Of a stretch of 9,181 nucleotides of DNA, positions 7,500 to 9,181 are shown piece by piece. How positions within the stretch are numbered: position 1 is the stretch's first letter; the number at the start of each line of letters is the position of its first letter. Source of the stretch: an uncultured Spirochaetaceae bacterium (GTDB taxonomy: Bacteria > Spirochaetota > Spirochaetia > Treponematales > Treponemataceae); the NCBI GenBank assembly GCA_902772605.1, contig CACYBG010000256.1, positions 1-9,181 on the forward strand. The letters are read 5' to 3'. Below the pieces are notes generated by a model. It saw only the letters and a list, made by a program, of their open reading frames with translations, had not been told where the DNA came from and did no database searches. The position numbers and the translations under genes are program-made.

Positions 7500-7898
7500 C
7501 TAGAATTTTACGTACTCAATCCCGGAGAGTATGAGCCTGTCTGCTTCCGGGAAATCGATGGACTGTTTTGTTTCGCTGGACGGAATCAGTGAACCGTCGT
7601 TTTCTTCCCATGTTTCACCAAAATCGTATGAAAGTTCGTTTGCTTTTGTAATCAGGACTTCATCTGAAAATCTGTATGGACCGCGAATCATCAGTGATGA
7701 ATCCAAAAGCGACGTGCTGAGTATGAAAGTTCCGTTTGAAAATTCATAGATTGCATTTGACTGTATGCATGCCCATCTGCCCTTGATTTTCGAAGGGTTG
7801 TTCTGGCAGGAGGTGCAGATTAAAATCAGCATGAAGGAAATTAATTCCGACAACTTCTTTTTTACATTGATTCTTCTGGCGATTGATTTGTTTTTCAT
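7500..7898 (-). CDS. Small predicted lipoprotein, paralogue of its upstream neighbour
   Basis: The product has 132 residues. A basic N-region (KNKSIARRINVKKK) and a hydrophobic core (LISFMLILI) lead to Cys31 in the context ICTSC. This is an acceptable spirochaetal lipobox, though it has Cys rather than a Leu-type residue at -3. The mature part of about 100 residues aligns along its length with the lipoprotein encoded just upstream. They share GRW (40-42), EFSNG (52-56), RGPYR (72-76) and an E-T-W-E-E-N-D-G-S block (95-103). The pattern suggests a small beta-barrel or lipocalin-like fold, but no family is recognised. The start lies 10 nt after the upstream stop and has no good ribosome site, so translational coupling is likely. 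The gene ends at repeat copy A, with no ordinary terminator visible. Confidence 0.82.
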   Translation of the reverse strand: MKNKSIARRINVKKKLSELISFMLILICTSCQNNPSKIKGRWACIQSNAIYEFSNGTFILSTSLLDSSLMIRGPYRFSDEVLITKANELSYDFGETWEENDGSLIPSSETKQSIDFPEADRLILSGIEYVKF

Positions 7899-7908
7899 CT
7901 GTCAGTTC

Positions 7909-8277
7909 TCATTCAGCTTTTTTATAGGTTAGATTTGAAATGGAAATCGTTTCGTCCGGATTGAACTTGAACGGCAGAATCTGCTCTTTTACAGGGAAAA
8001 TCGAGCCGTCGTTTTCGTTCCAGGTATTTCCATCGTCAAAGGAAATTTTTTCGGCCGTCAGATAAATGCTGTCGTTGGAAATCCTGTAAGGCCCCCTGGT
8101 TTTTGCAACGGTAAATATGATGTTTGTTTCCATCGTATAGAGTCCGTTGCTGAATTCGATTGCGCCGTTCGATGCGTTTTTCCATCGACCTTCAATGCTT
8201 CTGCCCTTTGCACATGACGTTAAGAATCCCACGCAGATGCCGGACAGAATCAAAAATGCTTTTAACTTTTTTTTCAT
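7909..8277 (-). CDS. Small predicted lipoprotein, first of a tandem pair
   Basis: The product has 122 residues. MKKKLKAFLILSGICVGF is a signal peptide, and the lipobox L-T-S-C puts the modified cysteine at residue 22. The mature domain carries GRW (30-32), EFSNG (41-45), RGPYR (61-65) and GNTWNENDGSIFP (83-95), the same landmarks as the next gene. The two therefore look like products of tandem duplication. An in-frame start further upstream (8295) would add six residues. AGAGG (8283-8287) lies 5 nt before the ATG at 8277, and that ATG gives a normal signal peptide, so it is preferred. The product is probably anchored to a membrane facing the periplasm or surface. Function is unknown; the conserved GxTWxENDGS block may be the part that matters. 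Confidence 0.85.
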   Translation of the reverse strand: MKKKLKAFLILSGICVGFLTSCAKGRSIEGRWKNASNGAIEFSNGLYTMETNIIFTVAKTRGPYRISNDSIYLTAEKISFDDGNTWNENDGSIFPVKEQILPFKFNPDETISISNLTYKKAE

Positions 8278-8338
8278 GCACACCTCTGTTACCAATCCAG
8301 CGTTGGGACGCGGGGCATTTCAGTCATAAGGTATTGCA

Positions 8339-8390
8339 GGCCAAGCATACGCCGATTAATCCGAAATGAACGGTCAGTGTATGCCATGCC
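8339..8390. other. Imperfect hairpin between the 179-residue gene and the lipoprotein pair
   Basis: GCATAC (8345-8350) and GTATGC (8379-8384) pair. GGC (8339-8341) and GCC (8388-8390) extend the stem across a symmetric 3-nt internal loop. There is no T-run on either strand. It sits in the 130-nt gap upstream of the lipoproteins and may be a regulatory or processing structure. No clear promoter was found in this gap. Confidence 0.3.
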
Positions 8391-8407
8391 ATTCATTCAA
8401 CGTAGGG

Positions 8408-8947
8408 TTAATTCTGATCCTTGCCTTCTTCCATTGCGGCTTCAGCTTCCATCCTTGCTTCAAGTTCTTCTTCGCTCGGATATGCATAAAGCAGGTTTAC
8501 GAAAACGGTCGTACAGTCGGGAACGTGGATGGCCCATTCTACGGTAATCTGCTTGATGTTCAAATCCGGCTGGACAGGTGCAAGATTGTCTTTCATTCCA
8601 CGGCAGATTTCCTTTGCGATGCTGTCCGTCGGTTCGCCCTTAACCCATTCGGAATCGGCAAGAACTGAAAGATGCTGGAAAACGAAACTTGCATTCAAAG
8701 GTGAATTCCTGACGATTTCGGATTTTCTGAGCTGGAAACGGATTTTCAAGTCCCAATCTTCGGTTTTTCCAAATCGCTCGACAGGATAGCTGTAGTGGAC
8801 GTTTATATCGGAATAATCAAGTTCATTGTTGAAAAAATTGGCAAGGACGATTCCGTTCTTGTAGGAACTGGTTACATTCTTTTTTTCACCGTTGATGAAG
8901 TTTTCTGAATCCTGAAGGCTTCTTTCATATTTTTCTTTAAGTGTCAT
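8408..8947 (-). CDS. Unrecognised soluble protein, 179 residues
   Basis: I do not recognise this protein. It has no signal peptide or membrane span and is probably cytoplasmic. The first ~25 residues are helical and charged (MTLKEKYERSLQDSENF). Residues 45-155 alternate in a beta-rich way (YSDINVHYSYP, DWDLKIRFQLRK, ITVEWAIHVPDCTTVFVNLLY). The C-terminus is a very acidic helix (SEEELEARMEAEAAMEEG, 158-175). Met at 8974 would add nine residues, but GGAGA lies 5 nt before the ATG at 8947, which I prefer. It lies upstream of the lipoprotein pair on the same strand with a 130-nt gap, so co-transcription is possible but not evident. Its own upstream region is the palindromic repeat element. Confidence 0.82.
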   Translation of the reverse strand: MTLKEKYERSLQDSENFINGEKKNVTSSYKNGIVLANFFNNELDYSDINVHYSYPVERFGKTEDWDLKIRFQLRKSEIVRNSPLNASFVFQHLSVLADSEWVKGEPTDSIAKEICRGMKDNLAPVQPDLNIKQITVEWAIHVPDCTTVFVNLLYAYPSEEELEARMEAEAAMEEGKDQN

Positions 8948-8965
8948 AAAAATCTCCATTTTAAT

Positions 8966-8988
8966 GGGCAGCAAAGAATGCCCTTTTT
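8966..8988 (+). terminator. Terminator-like hairpin pointing away from any visible gene
   Basis: GGGCA (8966-8970) and TGCCC (8979-8983) pair, followed by TTTTTGTT on the plus strand. That is the form of a plus-strand terminator, yet no plus-strand gene precedes it. On the minus strand it falls in the leader of the 179-residue protein, 19 nt before the ATG, where it may act as a leader hairpin or block antisense transcription. Confidence 0.35.
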
Positions 8989-8990
8989 GT

Positions 8991-9089
8991 TATAAGGAAC
9001 CTCAAAAATTACCGGTAGCAACGATGTTTTGAGGAAACATTAAAGAAACACTGAATAATGCTTCCTGTATTAATCAGCGGTTCCTTATA
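8991..9089. repeat. 99-bp nested palindromic element with 11-bp terminal inverted repeats
   Basis: TATAAGGAACC (8991-9001) and GGTTCCTTATA (9079-9089) are perfect inverted repeats. Nested within are CCTCAAAA (9000-9007) and TTTTGAGG (9027-9034), another perfect 8-bp stem, with the palindrome ACCGGT (9011-9016) in its loop. The right end (9057-9085) is the second copy of the repeat seen at 7467-7496. The element holds no open frame. Its size, ends and dispersed partner fit a REP-like or miniature inverted-repeat element. I could not identify a target-site duplication. Confidence 0.65.
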
Positions 9090-9094
9090 TTATA
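9089..9094 (-). promoter_or_regulatory. TATAAT box at the edge of the palindromic element
   Basis: A perfect TATAAT reads on the minus strand at 9089-9094, overlapping the outer end of the 99-bp element. The upstream sequence is AT-rich, but no good -35 hexamer is found at 16-18 nt. If used, transcripts would run through the whole palindromic element into the 179-residue gene. Confidence 0.25.
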
Positions 9095-9112
9095 TTCAAA
9101 ATTTAAAGAATA

Positions 9113-9145
9113 GGAACCCCTAAAATGGTATGGGAACCACTAAAA
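9113..9145. repeat. Two direct copies of GGAACC(C/A)CTAAAA
   Basis: GGAACCCCTAAAA (9113-9125) and GGAACCACTAAAA (9133-9145) differ at one base and are spaced exactly 20 bp start to start. The same GGAACC lead-in begins the 99-bp element (GGAACCTCAAAA, 8995-9006) and, with an extra A, repeat copy A. They therefore look like short members of one repeat family. Confidence 0.6.
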
Positions 9146-9148
9146 ACT

Positions 9149-9171
9149 TCAGTTTTGCCTTGAAGCTACGC
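9149..9171 (-). terminator. Weak terminator-like hairpin near the window edge
   Basis: Read on the minus strand, CTTCA and TGAAG pair around a 9-nt loop and are followed by five T (TTTTT, + strand 9142-9147 region). The stem is short. If real, it would end a minus-strand gene lying beyond the window. Nothing else supports it. Confidence 0.2.
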
Positions 9172-9181
9172 TAACAGTCGA

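Noticed and set aside
8147..8369. Two overlapping plus-strand frames of 60-69 codons
   Set aside because: Both are antisense to a lipoprotein gene with a clear signal peptide and ribosome site.
8991..9145. CRISPR array
   Set aside because: The repeats are short, unevenly arranged, partly inverted and without regular spacers; no cas genes are present.

Overview
The window looks like chromosomal DNA from a treponeme-type spirochaete. The main reason is the gene at 4637-6655. Its length, composition and opening residues fit CfpA, the cytoplasmic filament protein known from Treponema. Two small lipoproteins with spirochaete-style lipoboxes agree with this. The assignment rests on recognition by eye, not on a database search.

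Left part (2-3174): the 3' end of an AraC-type regulator runs on the plus strand and is cut by the window edge. It faces a two-part GNAT acetyltransferase gene on the minus strand. Behind that lies a full-length UPF0210 (DUF711, PFL-like) gene, also minus, closed by a strong terminator at 1765-1807. The ACT-domain partner often found beside UPF0210 genes is not seen here.

Centre (3175-7457): a divergent intergenic region leads into a plus-strand run of three genes: a DUF2804-like protein, cfpA, and a six-segment DUF308/HdeD-like membrane protein with an acidic tail. The run appears to have a promoter near 3350-3378, a long leader with a terminator-like hairpin before the first gene, a possible internal promoter for cfpA at 4336-4363, and a strong terminator at 7427-7457. 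Together they suggest a cytoskeleton/envelope housekeeping cluster with separately tuned cfpA expression.

Right part (7467-9181): three minus-strand genes, namely an unrecognised 179-residue soluble protein and two tandem paralogous lipoproteins. Two copies of a ~30-bp repeat in opposite orientations bracket them. One copy is the end of a 99-bp nested palindromic element (8991-9089) with 11-bp perfect terminal inverted repeats. Shorter GGAACC motifs follow it up to the window edge. This repeat family is the least explained part of the window and its best candidate for something undescribed. No CRISPR array, tRNA, rRNA or recognisable transposase gene was seen.
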